A stretch of 64,000 nt of DNA from Clostridium sp. UBA4108 (GCA_002381695.1 DFXM01000046.1:2827-66826), one strand, 5' to 3'; shown: positions 35,637 to 45,587, counted from the stretch's first letter. Translations and numbers: made by a program. Notes: a model not told the origin generated them from the sequence alone.

Positions 35637-37313
35637 CTATATTTTTATTAGCTTAGTTAAAACAGCTTTGGTTTCACCTGTGGTTTCTCCCAAAAGACTT
35701 GCAATTTCCTGTGCAGCTCTTATTTGTTTAGCTATAACCCTTTGTGCTGTTTCTATAGTCTCTTTTCTAATTCTTTCAATTTCCTGATTTTTTTCTTCTT
35801 CCTTTGTTACATCTTTTGCAATTATTATATAATCGCCTTTAGGTGTCGCTATTATATTCAAATTAACAATAACCTGTTCATCTATACTTTTACATGAGAA
35901 ATCATAGGGTTCTTCACCTGATATTTTTATATTATTAAACTCCTCTGAATTTAATAATAGCTCAATTGGAAGCCCAACCACATTTTTATCTATTAGCTTA
36001 AACAGATTTGTAGCTGCTTTATTGTACTCCAATATATTAAAATTCTTATCAGCCATAAAAATTGCATTAGGTGTGTTTTCCAAAATGATATTAGACATGG
36101 ACTCTGCCTTTTCACGCATATATGGTAAACACATTTTTAAATCAGCTTTACCCTGGTATACAGCTATGGCTTTTTCTCTACAAGTAGAGTACCCGCAAGT
36201 TCCGCAGTTTAACATATGTTCTTCACTAAATTTTCCTATACTTGCTAAAATATTTTTTATGGTTTCTTCACTAGGTGCATTATGCCTAGTTTTTTTGTAA
36301 TTGTAATCTATTGATAAATCTAACGCTAAGTTTTCAGTCATAGGAATTGGCGTAACAGTTTTTTTATTGCTATTTTCAAATAGTAGGTCCTTAAAAATTA
36401 AAAATGGTACTTTTAAATTGTGCATACCTGGACCTTCAATACATGAACCTGCACAAGTATTCATCTCTATAAAATATCCTTCTATATTATGATCTCTTAA
36501 TGAGTTAAGGATTTGTATACATCTGTCTATACCATCAACAGATATACTTTTATAATTACTTCTTAATTTAGTAGGTACAGCCTTAATAATTTCCCCAGGT
36601 AGAGGATATAATCTACTTGAAGTTGCATGCATTTCAGCAGCTTCTAAATCTTCTTCACCTATGATTATTTCGTCCTCATCCATCCATCTTTTCAACTCAT
36701 CAAAGGTCAATACTGCATTAAGATTATTACTAGTGCTTGCTTCATATTTTTTAGAAATACATGGTCCTATAAAAATTACCTTATTCCGTTTTCCATAGAT
36801 TTCTTTAAGCATTTTTCCATGAGCTATGGCTGGAGATACCACCGGTGCTAAATATTTTACAAGTTCAGGATAATATCTCTCCACAAGCATTACAGTTGAA
36901 GGGCAACCTGTTGTAATAATATTTTTCATTTTCTTCTCTTTAAGAAGCTCTCCATATTTCTTTGAAACCTGCGTGGCTCCTATAGCCGTTTCTTCAACCC
37001 TAGAAAATCCCAGTTTTTTCAACACTGTAGACATCTGTGTAAAGGTTGCTCCTGGAAAAGCCCCCACGTAGGAAGGGGCAAGGCTCACAAATAGCCTTGC
37101 TCCACTTTTTAGAAAACTCTTAACTAAAGGAATATCACTCTTAATTTGTTTTGCATTTTGAGGACATATTAACGTGCATTTACCACATAGTATACACTGA
37201 TCCTCAAGGATATATGCTTGATCATCAGAAAACTTTATTGCCTTTAAATCGCATTGTCTTATACACTTATAGCAATTTTTACAGTTCGCTTTTTTAAACT
37301 GAATAATACTCAT
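35637..37313 (-). CDS. Sensory-type [FeFe]-hydrogenase with PAS domain (HydS-like)
   Basis: 558 aa. Two 4Fe-4S ferredoxin sites (C11/14/17/21 and C40/43/46/50) lead into a hydrogenase domain. Its H-cluster ligands are kept: C137 in TTGCPST, C185 in GPCISKK, C287 and C291 in NTCAGSC. The first cysteine of the usual TSCCP, which carries protons, is G136. A third Fe-S domain (C370, C373, C378, C395) and a PAS domain (about 400-515) follow, ending in a helical tail. This is the layout of sensory hydrogenases, which detect H2 or redox state rather than make H2 quickly. A strong promoter lies 65 bp upstream. Confidence 0.85.
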   Translation of the reverse strand: MSIIQFKKANCKNCYKCIRQCDLKAIKFSDDQAYILEDQCILCGKCTLICPQNAKQIKSDIPLVKSFLKSGARLFVSLAPSYVGAFPGATFTQMSTVLKKLGFSRVEETAIGATQVSKKYGELLKEKKMKNIITTGCPSTVMLVERYYPELVKYLAPVVSPAIAHGKMLKEIYGKRNKVIFIGPCISKKYEASTSNNLNAVLTFDELKRWMDEDEIIIGEEDLEAAEMHATSSRLYPLPGEIIKAVPTKLRSNYKSISVDGIDRCIQILNSLRDHNIEGYFIEMNTCAGSCIEGPGMHNLKVPFLIFKDLLFENSNKKTVTPIPMTENLALDLSIDYNYKKTRHNAPSEETIKNILASIGKFSEEHMLNCGTCGYSTCREKAIAVYQGKADLKMCLPYMREKAESMSNIILENTPNAIFMADKNFNILEYNKAATNLFKLIDKNVVGLPIELLLNSEEFNNIKISGEEPYDFSCKSIDEQVIVNLNIIATPKGDYIIIAKDVTKEEEKNQEIERIRKETIETAQRVIAKQIRAAQEIASLLGETTGETKAVLTKLIKI

Positions 37314-37377
37314 AGCAAAGCCTCACATTTTCTAATAATTGATTTCGTTTCAGAATATTCGCATAATATGTCAACTC

Positions 37378-37406
37378 ATTATAACATCTATGTGGAATAT
37401 TTTCAA
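37378..37406 (-). promoter_or_regulatory. Promoter of the hydS-phosphatase-dead-TnpB operon
   Basis: Minus-strand TTGAAA (37401-37406), 17-bp spacer, perfect TATAAT (37378-37383), in the 129-bp gap after the [2Fe-2S] gene. This allows the regulatory genes to be transcribed apart from the hydrogenase genes upstream. Confidence 0.75.
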
Positions 37407-37442
37407 CTTCTTAGAAAATCTCAACTATTGCTAAGCTCAATT

Positions 37443-37694
37443 TTATACTGCTATTTTAGGTAATACTTGTGATTCAAAAAACTGCCTTGCAGTTGTTCCT
37501 GAAACACTGTATACTTCACCATCATCTATCTTCACAGACACTGCATCCGTACAATGCCCTAAACAAAAAACTGCTTTTAGTTCAACTTTATCTGAAAGCT
37601 TATATTCTTCAATAATTTGTTGAAAGATATTGATTACATTGTATGAACCTCTAACATGACATGCACTTCCTATGCAAACGCTTAAATTTATCAC
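37443..37694 (-). CDS. Small [2Fe-2S] thioredoxin-like ferredoxin
   Basis: 83 aa. Four cysteines, C7 and C12 (CIGSAC) and a later CxxxxC-type pair (FCLGHC), give the thioredoxin-like 2Fe-2S fold also seen in NuoE and in the N-terminus of HydB. It follows hydA by 5 bp and probably carries electrons for the hydrogenase or to the sensor. Start is GTG after AAGGAAGGAG. Confidence 0.85.
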   Translation of the reverse strand: MINLSVCIGSACHVRGSYNVINIFQQIIEEYKLSDKVELKAVFCLGHCTDAVSVKIDDGEVYSVSGTTARQFFESQVLPKIAV

Positions 37695-37699
37695 AAAAA

Positions 37700-39388
37700 T
37701 TACTCCTTCCTTTTATAGTCTACATGTAAAAGCTTATGAACTTTACCTTTTAGAAGACCTGAATATAATGACATAATTACTGGATTTTCTTCTGAACGTT
37801 TTATATTACTCATTCTATCTGCTTCGTATAACCCAGCACCACGTTTTAATTTTCCTTCAAGCTTAGTAAATGGTTGTCCTGCACCAGAAATACATCCGCC
37901 TGGACACGCCATAACTTCAATAAAGTCATAATGAGCTTCTCCTGATTTTATTCTTTGTACAAGATTATCTGCATTCTTTAGTCCGCTTGCTACAGCTATT
38001 TTTATTTCACGCCCATCCACATTAATGTTAGTTTCTTTAATTCCTTCCATTCCTCTTACTCCATTAAAAGCAAGAGCACGAAGTGTAGATGTAGATTTAT
38101 CATCTAGCACCCTACGTATAACAGCTTCTGTTACTCCTCCTGTTACTCCAAAGATAACTCCTGCACCGCTGTTAACTCCAAAAGGCATATCAACTCCCTC
38201 AGGTTCTACCTCTGAGAATATGATTCCTGATTCCCTTATCATTTGGATAAGCTCTTGAGTTGTGATTACATAGTCCACATAAGGTATCCCATCTTCTTTA
38301 AATTCATCCCTCTGTGCCTCAGCTTTTTTCGCAGTACAAGGCATAATTCCAACTACTACAATTTTTTTATTAGAATGACTATAATGTTCCTTTAATACAG
38401 AAGCAAACATTTGCATAGGAGATCTACAAGTTGATATATTATCAACTAACTCTGGATAAGTATTTTCAGCATAGCTTACCCATGCAGGACAGCAAGATGT
38501 AAATAGTGGCAGTTTCTCATTTTTATTAAGTCTAGAAAGAAATTCTCCTGTTTCCTCTAAAACTGTTAAATCTGCTCCTGTAGTTGTATCAAAGACTTCA
38601 TCAAATCCCATTTTTCTAAGTGATGCTACTATTTTTCCCATCACATTTTCCCCGTCTTTTTGTCCTAATTCCTTACTTATACCTACTCTTACAGCAGGAG
38701 CTATTTGAACTACTACTTTTGTATTTTTATCACTAAGTTCTTTCCAAAGTTTAGAAGTATCATCCTTAACCACAATGGCCCCAGTAGGACATACAGCTGC
38801 ACATTGTCCACATCCCACACAATTTGATTCCGCTATAGGTTCATCAAAGGCTGTACTTACACACATTTCAGAGCCTCTCTTAGAAAAGTCTATAGCTCCA
38901 ATGTTCTGTACTTCATCACACATTCTTACACAATCACCGCATAAAATACACTTACTTTTATCTCTAACTATGCATACGGAGGATTTATCTAATTCTCCAC
39001 TTTCAGCAGTGTTGTTAAATCTTATATCTTTTATTCCAAATCTTTGTGCTAGTTCTTGTAGTTTACAGTAGCCATTCTTTTCACAAGTAGTACAATCTCT
39101 ACAGTGATTTGAAAGTAATAATTCAAGAATCATTTTTCTATATCTTCTTAGCCTTGGTGTATTTGTATATACTTCCATGCCGGCTTTAGGAGGGGTAGAG
39201 CAAGCAGCTTCAATTTCTCCCCATTTATTTTCTACCATACACATACGGCAAGCACCATAAACGGAAAGCTCTGAATAGTAGCAAAAGGTAGGTAATTCTA
39301 TACCAACTTTTCTAATCAACTCGAGAATGTTTTTTTCTCCATTTATTTCTACTGGAATATTGTCTATAACCATAAACTGTCCATTCAT
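37700..39388 (-). CDS. hydA: NADH-dependent [FeFe]-hydrogenase catalytic subunit
   Basis: 562 aa. An N-terminal 2Fe-2S domain (C36, C47, C50, C63), a His-type cluster segment (HCRDCTTCEKNGYC) and two 4Fe-4S sites lead to the H-cluster domain. Its motifs TSCCPAW (C299, C300), MPCTAKK (C351) and ACPGGCISGAGQP are all intact, so this is an active enzyme. With HydB and HydC it should form the trimer that makes H2 from NADH, often together with reduced ferredoxin. Cytoplasmic. 4 bp after hydB. Confidence 0.93.
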   Translation of the reverse strand: MNGQFMVIDNIPVEINGEKNILELIRKVGIELPTFCYYSELSVYGACRMCMVENKWGEIEAACSTPPKAGMEVYTNTPRLRRYRKMILELLLSNHCRDCTTCEKNGYCKLQELAQRFGIKDIRFNNTAESGELDKSSVCIVRDKSKCILCGDCVRMCDEVQNIGAIDFSKRGSEMCVSTAFDEPIAESNCVGCGQCAAVCPTGAIVVKDDTSKLWKELSDKNTKVVVQIAPAVRVGISKELGQKDGENVMGKIVASLRKMGFDEVFDTTTGADLTVLEETGEFLSRLNKNEKLPLFTSCCPAWVSYAENTYPELVDNISTCRSPMQMFASVLKEHYSHSNKKIVVVGIMPCTAKKAEAQRDEFKEDGIPYVDYVITTQELIQMIRESGIIFSEVEPEGVDMPFGVNSGAGVIFGVTGGVTEAVIRRVLDDKSTSTLRALAFNGVRGMEGIKETNINVDGREIKIAVASGLKNADNLVQRIKSGEAHYDFIEVMACPGGCISGAGQPFTKLEGKLKRGAGLYEADRMSNIKRSEENPVIMSLYSGLLKGKVHKLLHVDYKRKE

Positions 39389-39392
39389 TCTA

Positions 39393-41267
39393 CTAATCCT
39401 CCTTTATAGCTTTGAAAGTACAAGCTTCAATACAAGCACCGCACTTTATACATTTATCTTCATCAATTTTAAATGGTTCTTTAACCTTACCAGAGATCGC
39501 TCCTACAGGACAAATTCTTGAGCATTTTGAACAGCCCTTGCAAAGTTCCTCTTCAATATATATTCTCTTAAGTTTTTGACAGGTTTTTGACTTACACTTT
39601 TTATCAAGTATATGCTCTTCAAATTCACTTCTAAAGTTTTTAATAGTACTCACCACAGGGAATGCAGCAGTCTTTCCAAGTCCACATAATGCTGTGGATG
39701 ATATAGTATCTGCAAGTTCAAGAAGCATATCTATATCATCAATAGTACCTTGTCCAGCTACAATACCCTCTAGAATTTCTAGCATTCTCTTAGTACCTTC
39801 ACGACAAGGTACACATTTACCACAGGATTCATTTTGAGTGAAATTCATGAAAAATCTTGCGACTTCAACCATACATGTATTCTCATCCATAACTACAAGT
39901 CCACCAGAACCTATCATAGCACCTGCTTTTTTTAGAGAGTCAAAATCTAGTGGCAAATCAAGCTGAGCCTTTGTAAGACATCCTCCAGATGGTCCACCTA
40001 TCTGTACAGCTTTAAAATCTGTACCGCCTCTCATGCCTCCACCTATATCAAATATTACTTCCCTTAAAGTTGTACCCATAGGTACCTCAATAAGTCCTGT
40101 ATTCTCAATGTTTCCAGTTATTGCAAAGGCCTTTGTTCCAGGACTCTTTTCAGTTCCGATGCCTTTATACCACTGTACTCCCCTAGAAATAATTGAAGGT
40201 ACATTAGCAAAGGTTTCAACATTATTAAGTACTGTTGGTTTAGCAAAAAGACCTTGTTCAACAGTTCTTGGTGGTTTTACTCTCGGCATTCCTCTTTTTC
40301 CTTCAATGGATGCAGTAAGAGCACTACCTTCTCCACATACAAAAGCACCTGCTCCTTTATTTATCTTAATATTGAAACTAAAATCTGTGCCTAGAACATT
40401 ATTCCCTAGAAGTCCATATTCTTTTGCTTGCTTAATAGCATTGTCTAATCTACTAACTGCAAGTGGATACTCAGCACGAACATAAATGTATCCCTCCTGC
40501 GCTCCACAAGCTATAGCAGCAATCATCATTCCTTCAAGTACTCTGTGAGGATCTCCCTCCATTATACTTCTATCCATAAATGCTCCTGGATCACCTTCAT
40601 CACCATTACACACAACATATTTCATATCTGCATTTTGACGTTTTACTTGAGACCATTTACGACCAGTAGAAAATCCACCGCCACCACGGCCTCTTAGGCT
40701 TGATTCTTCTATTTCATTAATAACATCATCAGCACTCATAACAAATAACGCTTTTTCAAGAGCATAATATCCACCGATAGCAATATACTCTTCTATTGAG
40801 GTTGCATCGATGTGACCACAATGTTCAAGGGCAAGTCTAGTTTGCCTTTTATAGAAAGGTATCTCTTCTTGAGATTTGTATATTTCTCCATTTTTTCTAT
40901 ATGAAAGCCTCTCAACGCACTGTCCATTAAGTATAGTTTTATCTAAAATCTCTTCACAGTCCTCAGGTTTTACTTTTATGTATAAATATCCCCATGGCTC
41001 AATTCTTACAAGAGGTCCCATTTCACAAAAGCCATGACATCCACTTTTTTTAATTCCTACTGATTCATCATGAGGTTCTTTTTCAAGGCTAATGTCACAA
41101 TTTATTCCCTTTTCTTCCATTAATTTTACAAACATATGATAAATGTCTAAAGATCCGCCTGCAACACAGCCCGTACCAGCACAAATAAGAATTTTTATAT
41201 TTTGTTTTTCAAGACTATTTTTATATATATTTCTAATATTAATTAAATCAGCTCTATTAAGTATCAT
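39393..41267 (-). CDS. hydB: Hydrogenase NuoF-like flavoprotein subunit HydB
   Basis: 624 aa. An N-terminal thioredoxin-like 2Fe-2S domain is followed by the NuoF core: SSLRGRGGGGFSTGRKW for NAD and FMN, and a 4Fe-4S site in ESCGKCVPCREGT. The C-terminus has two more 4Fe-4S sites (CKGCSKCSRICPVG and CIKCGACIEACTFKA). This is the subunit that takes electrons from NADH, and it is the proposed centre of bifurcation in such hydrogenases. It starts 1 bp after hydC. Confidence 0.93.
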   Translation of the reverse strand: MILNRADLINIRNIYKNSLEKQNIKILICAGTGCVAGGSLDIYHMFVKLMEEKGINCDISLEKEPHDESVGIKKSGCHGFCEMGPLVRIEPWGYLYIKVKPEDCEEILDKTILNGQCVERLSYRKNGEIYKSQEEIPFYKRQTRLALEHCGHIDATSIEEYIAIGGYYALEKALFVMSADDVINEIEESSLRGRGGGGFSTGRKWSQVKRQNADMKYVVCNGDEGDPGAFMDRSIMEGDPHRVLEGMMIAAIACGAQEGYIYVRAEYPLAVSRLDNAIKQAKEYGLLGNNVLGTDFSFNIKINKGAGAFVCGEGSALTASIEGKRGMPRVKPPRTVEQGLFAKPTVLNNVETFANVPSIISRGVQWYKGIGTEKSPGTKAFAITGNIENTGLIEVPMGTTLREVIFDIGGGMRGGTDFKAVQIGGPSGGCLTKAQLDLPLDFDSLKKAGAMIGSGGLVVMDENTCMVEVARFFMNFTQNESCGKCVPCREGTKRMLEILEGIVAGQGTIDDIDMLLELADTISSTALCGLGKTAAFPVVSTIKNFRSEFEEHILDKKCKSKTCQKLKRIYIEEELCKGCSKCSRICPVGAISGKVKEPFKIDEDKCIKCGACIEACTFKAIKED

Positions 41268-41268
41268 G

Positions 41269-41745
41269 TTATCTATCCTCCCTAAGTATATTTAAAAGCT
41301 CCAACGCTTTATCTGGATTCATAGCGGGATATACTTTTTCATTTACAGTTATAACTGGTGCTAAGCCGCAGGCTCCAAGGCATGAAACAGTTTCTACTGT
41401 AAATAGTAAATCGTCAGTTGTAACTTTAACTTCTGAAAGTTTTAATTCTTTTCTTAGTTTATCTAATATTGGAATGGACTTTCTTACATGACAAGCTGTT
41501 CCATCACAAATTTTTATTACATATTTTCCTTTAGGTTCTAAAGAAAAATTTTCATAGAAGGTAGCCACACTATATATTTTTGCTTTGCTTATCACAAGTT
41601 TTTCTGATAAATATGGAAATATCTCCTTAGGTAAATACCTATATACTTCTTGAATATCCTGCAATATGGCAATAATATTACTAGATTTGTAATCATTGTT
41701 TTTTAATATCTCATCTACTTTACTATAGTTAAATGGTGTATTCAT
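41269..41745 (-). CDS. hydC: Hydrogenase NuoE-like [2Fe-2S] subunit HydC
   Basis: 158 aa, NuoE fold: VATFYENFS, then CDGTACHVR (two cysteines) and CLGACGLAP (two cysteines) bind one 2Fe-2S cluster. First gene of the hydCBA operon, with a GGGGGG ribosome site before ATG. A second NuoE-type gene lies at 62702. Confidence 0.93.
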   Translation of the reverse strand: MNTPFNYSKVDEILKNNDYKSSNIIAILQDIQEVYRYLPKEIFPYLSEKLVISKAKIYSVATFYENFSLEPKGKYVIKICDGTACHVRKSIPILDKLRKELKLSEVKVTTDDLLFTVETVSCLGACGLAPVITVNEKVYPAMNPDKALELLNILREDR

Positions 41746-42109
41746 TTTTTTCCCCCCTACAAATATTGTTAAATTTTTATCGCATATATAGTTTATAAAA
41801 GTATTCTGAACATTACAATAATAAAAAAATATTATGATATTTATTGCATTTCACTTCATAATTGTTAATACGGTTTTTGATTTTAATAATCTAATATGTA
41901 ATTTTTTACTTAACACTGCAAAGTTCTACAGTTTTTTCTGTTATATTATAAATTACTTTTTAAAATAAAAAATTCCTTTGAATATTAAAGAAAAGTTGAA
42001 ATTTCAAGGGTTGTAAATTTTTGTTTTATATTTATAAGTACATATTATAAATGAAATTTCTTAGATTTAAAATTTCTTTTTTTATTAAATAGCTAGGTAA
42101 AAAAATAAA
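41746..42109. other. AT-rich spacer upstream of hydC, no gene seen
   Basis: About 360 bp of very AT-rich DNA before the hydrogenase operon. It must hold the hyd promoter, but I could not choose one among several weak -10 candidates (TATAAA and TATATA near 41790-41800). No ORF or strong repeat seen. Confidence 0.5.
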
Positions 42110-42129
42110 CTCTACCTAAATAGGTAGAG
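42110..42129 (-). terminator. Terminator of the small unknown gene
   Basis: Perfect 8-bp stem CTCTACCT/AGGTAGAG with a 4-nt loop and a T-rich tail on the minus strand. Confidence 0.8.
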
Positions 42130-42209
42130 CATTTGAATTTTAAATTATATTAAAAATATACATATAAATTATAATAGACTTATGTTCTTAAATAAACTAT
42201 TTCCACAGA

Positions 42210-42443
42210 TTACTTCCTGCCTTCTACTATTTTATTGATAATATCTTCTCTTGAACTATCTATTATATTAGATATTTTTGAAGATATTTTGCCATGCTTA
42301 TAAACTTCAGATTCATTAGCATCAACCAGAATTAGTATTTTCTCCTCTAGCTTTTCATATGTCATAAGGCCATCTAAATATAGGTCCACTAAATCTTTTA
42401 AACAAGTTGCTAATTCTTTTGGATTTTTATAAACTTTTCTCAT
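42210..42443 (-). CDS. Small conserved-looking protein of unknown function
   Basis: 77 aa from the ATG at 42443, which has AAGGAGT 5 nt before it; a longer frame to 42494 lacks a ribosome site. The protein is charged and largely helical, with no membrane segment or cysteine cluster (KELATCLKDLVDLYLDGLM, then a lysine/glutamate-rich tail). Not assigned to a family with confidence. It stands alone with its own terminator. Confidence 0.65.
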   Translation of the reverse strand: MRKVYKNPKELATCLKDLVDLYLDGLMTYEKLEEKILILVDANESEVYKHGKISSKISNIIDSSREDIINKIVEGRK

Positions 42444-42718
42444 ACTGTACTCCTTTTTATTTGTTTCATTAAATATTTTTTCTAAAGTATCCAATCATAT
42501 TATATCCTACTATACTTATTAATCAAGAATTTTATCCGAGATTCTTGATTGATAATCTCTATAAATTCTTGTAGTTTAAAATAATTTAATTATAACATGG
42601 TAAATGTTAGTATATAATATGTTAAAATAATAACATATTATATTGTAATTGTTATAAATTCAATTTGTCATCATAATAAAAATCAATCATAAATAATATA
42701 TATTTCATAGAATAAATA

Positions 42719-42747
42719 TTGACAATATTCAAACAACAACATATAAT
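42719..42747 (+). promoter_or_regulatory. Promoter of the valS T-box transcript
   Basis: TTGACA (42719-42724), 17-bp spacer, TATAAT (42742-42747): both boxes match the sigma-A consensus perfectly. Confidence 0.85.
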
Positions 42748-42784
42748 AACTTTAATTTAATAATTAAATTGGCATTGATAAGGA

Positions 42785-43057
42785 GGAGTACATACACTCT
42801 TAAAGCCTAGAGAGAAGATGGATGGTGTAAATCTTCGTGATAGATGTATGGAAGTAGCCTTTGAGCTGTGAACTGAACCTTTAATAAGAAGTAGGCTTCA
42901 ACGGAAATTTCCACCGTTAAAAGGAAAACAGTATCGGATCATGATGACAATTTTCACTCCTGTACTGTTATTGAGTGCAGATTATATGAAAACATAATCT
43001 GAATTTAGGTGGTACCACGAAATATAACCTTCGTCCTAATTATTAGGATGAAGGTTT
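42785..43057 (+). ncRNA. T-box riboswitch upstream of valS
   Basis: Stem I base arms AAGCCTA and TAGGCTT (about 42801-42898), an antiterminator with the T-box core GGTGGTACCACG (43009-43019) and an intrinsic terminator (43026-43056) with a T7 run. The bulge UGGU pairs with a tRNA ending ACCA, as for tRNA-Val. A GTG triplet at 42868-42870 is a possible valine specifier, but I could not fold the specifier loop with confidence. Uncharged tRNA would turn on valS. Confidence 0.88.
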
Positions 43058-43169
43058 TTTTATTATTTTTGAATTTCTAATATTACACTGAAGTCTGATA
43101 GAGCTCATCATATTTTAGTAAACAAATTATTTCAAATAAATTATTAATTTTAAAATAGGAGGTTTTATT

Positions 43170-45536
43170 ATGTTAGAGAAAAAATATGATTTTAAAAGGG
43201 TAGAAAATGATATGCAAAAGCTTTGGAGTGAAAGTAAAGTTTATGCTTTTGATAATGAAAGCTCAACTGAAATATATTCTATCGACACCCCTCCACCTAC
43301 TGTTAGCGGAAGTCTCCATATTGGTCATATCTTTTCCTATACGCAAGCAGAGATGATTGCTCGTTTTCAACGTATGCAAGGTAAGAATGTATTCTATCCC
43401 TTTGGGTTTGATGATAATGGTCTACCCACAGAAAGACTTGTAGAAAAAGAAAAAAATATCCTTGCTAAGGATATGACCAGAAGTGAATTTAATGAAAAAT
43501 GTTTAGAGACTACCTCTCAATACGTAGAGCAGTTTAAAAATCTATGGCAAAGTTTAGGCTTTAGTGTTGATTGGGAATTACAATATGAAACAATAAGTCC
43601 TCAGAGTCAGCGTATATCTCAAAAATCCTTTATAGAACTAGTTAGAATAGGAAAAGCTTATTCAAAAGAGTCCCCTGTACTTTGGTGCACAGAATGTCAC
43701 ACATCTATAGCTCAAGCTGAACTAGAGTCTTTGGAGAAAGAAACTACCTTCAACTATATTACTTTTAAAGTAGGAGAAGAGAATTTAATTATTGCAACAA
43801 CAAGACCAGAACTCTTATATGGATGTGTCTGTCTATTTATAAACCCTGAAGATCATCGCTACAATAAATATATAGGTAAAAATGCCATGGTTCCTATATA
43901 CAATTATGAAGTTCCCATATTAGGAGATGAAAAGGTTAGTATAGATAAGGGAACAGGGGTAGTTATGTGTGCTACCTTTGGAGATACTACAGATGTTGAG
44001 TGGTATGAAAAATATAAATTACCCTATAGAAAAATAATACTTCCAGATGGACGAATAGACGAAGATGTGCCTTTAATTGGAGGCATTAAAATAAATGAAG
44101 CTAGAAAAATCATCATAGAGGAATTAATGACAAAGAATCTTTTAATAAAAGTTGAAACTCTTATTCATAATGTTGGAATTCATGAACGATGTAATAAAGA
44201 AATAGAAATTATTCCATCTAGACAATGGTATATTGATGTGTTAACAGATAAGAAACTTTTTTTAGAAGCTTCAGATAGAATTAATTGGTATCCTGAATAT
44301 ATAAAGATTCGTTATAAACTTTGGGTTGAAAATCTAAAATGGGACTGGTGTATATCTCGTCAACGCTATTTTGGTGTTCCTTTCCCAATATGGTATTGTA
44401 AGGACTGTGGAAAAGTTATTACAGCTAGTGAAGATATGTTGCCTGTTAACCCATTAGAAGCCTCACCTAAAGAAAAATGTTCTTGTGGCTGTAATGAATT
44501 TATACCTGAATCAGCTGTTTTAGATACTTGGGCTACTTCTTCACTAACTCCACAGATAAATAAAAAATGGAGAGAATCTGATGAAATATCATCTCCTCTT
44601 GCCCCTATGAGTATGAGAACTCAAGCTCATGAGATTATAAGAACCTGGGCATTTTACACCATTGTAAAGAGTTTATATCATGCTGAAGAAATACCTTGGA
44701 AGGATATTATGATATGTGGCTTTGTAATGGCTAAAAAGGGTGAGAAAATCAGCAAGTCAAAGAACAATTCTAAGTTAGCACCTAAGGAATTAATTGAAGT
44801 TTATTCAGCAGATGTTATAAGATATTGGGCAGCTAATTCAAAATTAGGTACAGATACCATGTTTTCAGAGGAAGAACTTAAAATCTCCAGTAGATTTATT
44901 AATAAACTATGGAATGCTTCAAAATTTACTATAAGTCATCTAAATGATTTCGATAATACATCTACTCCTAATCTTATGGCTGTAGATAGATGGATAATAG
45001 AAAAATGTAAAGAAACTACAAATGCAGCCAGAAATTTTTTAAATAAGTATGAGGTTGGTTCAGCTCGACATGAAATTGATGATTTCTTTTGGAAGGATTT
45101 CTGTGATTATTATCTTGAAATAGTAAAAGATCGTGTTTATAAACCTGAGATTCATGGAGCTGAGCAACGTAAATCAGCACAGTATGCTCTATATTACTGC
45201 TTACTTGAAATTCTTAAGCTTTATGCAATTTATGTTCCTCATATTACAGAATATATATATCAAAATTTCTTTAGAGAATTTGAAAAAACTATTTCTCTCC
45301 ATAGCCATTGCTGGAATCATAGTGATCATATTGATAATACTATCCTTAAATTTGGAGAAGAATTAAAAGAAACCGTAGCAAATACACGAAAATATAAATC
45401 TGAAAAGAACCTCTCTCTTAAGGATGAAATAGATTCAATAACTATTGATTGTAATGATGAGTTTATACCATTTTTTATAGAAACCAAAGGAGATTTAATA
45501 GCTTGTTGCCATGCTAAAAACCTTATCATAAAATAA
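43170..45536 (+). CDS. valS: Valyl-tRNA synthetase
   Basis: 788 aa, shorter than the usual 870-880. HIGH motif at H50-H53, a KISKS-type motif (KKGEKISKSKNN, near residue 525) and the editing-domain segment TTRPELLYG are present. The C-terminal coiled coil of standard bacterial ValRS is missing, and segments such as AHEIIRTWAFYT recall archaeal-type ValRS, so this may be a second or horizontally acquired copy. Control by the T-box upstream fits. Start ATG follows TAGGAGG. Confidence 0.9.
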   Translation: MLEKKYDFKRVENDMQKLWSESKVYAFDNESSTEIYSIDTPPPTVSGSLHIGHIFSYTQAEMIARFQRMQGKNVFYPFGFDDNGLPTERLVEKEKNILAKDMTRSEFNEKCLETTSQYVEQFKNLWQSLGFSVDWELQYETISPQSQRISQKSFIELVRIGKAYSKESPVLWCTECHTSIAQAELESLEKETTFNYITFKVGEENLIIATTRPELLYGCVCLFINPEDHRYNKYIGKNAMVPIYNYEVPILGDEKVSIDKGTGVVMCATFGDTTDVEWYEKYKLPYRKIILPDGRIDEDVPLIGGIKINEARKIIIEELMTKNLLIKVETLIHNVGIHERCNKEIEIIPSRQWYIDVLTDKKLFLEASDRINWYPEYIKIRYKLWVENLKWDWCISRQRYFGVPFPIWYCKDCGKVITASEDMLPVNPLEASPKEKCSCGCNEFIPESAVLDTWATSSLTPQINKKWRESDEISSPLAPMSMRTQAHEIIRTWAFYTIVKSLYHAEEIPWKDIMICGFVMAKKGEKISKSKNNSKLAPKELIEVYSADVIRYWAANSKLGTDTMFSEEELKISSRFINKLWNASKFTISHLNDFDNTSTPNLMAVDRWIIEKCKETTNAARNFLNKYEVGSARHEIDDFFWKDFCDYYLEIVKDRVYKPEIHGAEQRKSAQYALYYCLLEILKLYAIYVPHITEYIYQNFFREFEKTISLHSHCWNHSDHIDNTILKFGEELKETVANTRKYKSEKNLSLKDEIDSITIDCNDEFIPFFIETKGDLIACCHAKNLIIK

Positions 45537-45587
45537 AACTAAATCATATTCATTAGAAAATTTATCAAATTCACAACTCTATTATAC

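Noticed and set aside
40033..40485. Plus-strand open frame of 150 codons inside hydB
   Set aside because: Antisense shadow; the hydB frame has full domain support.
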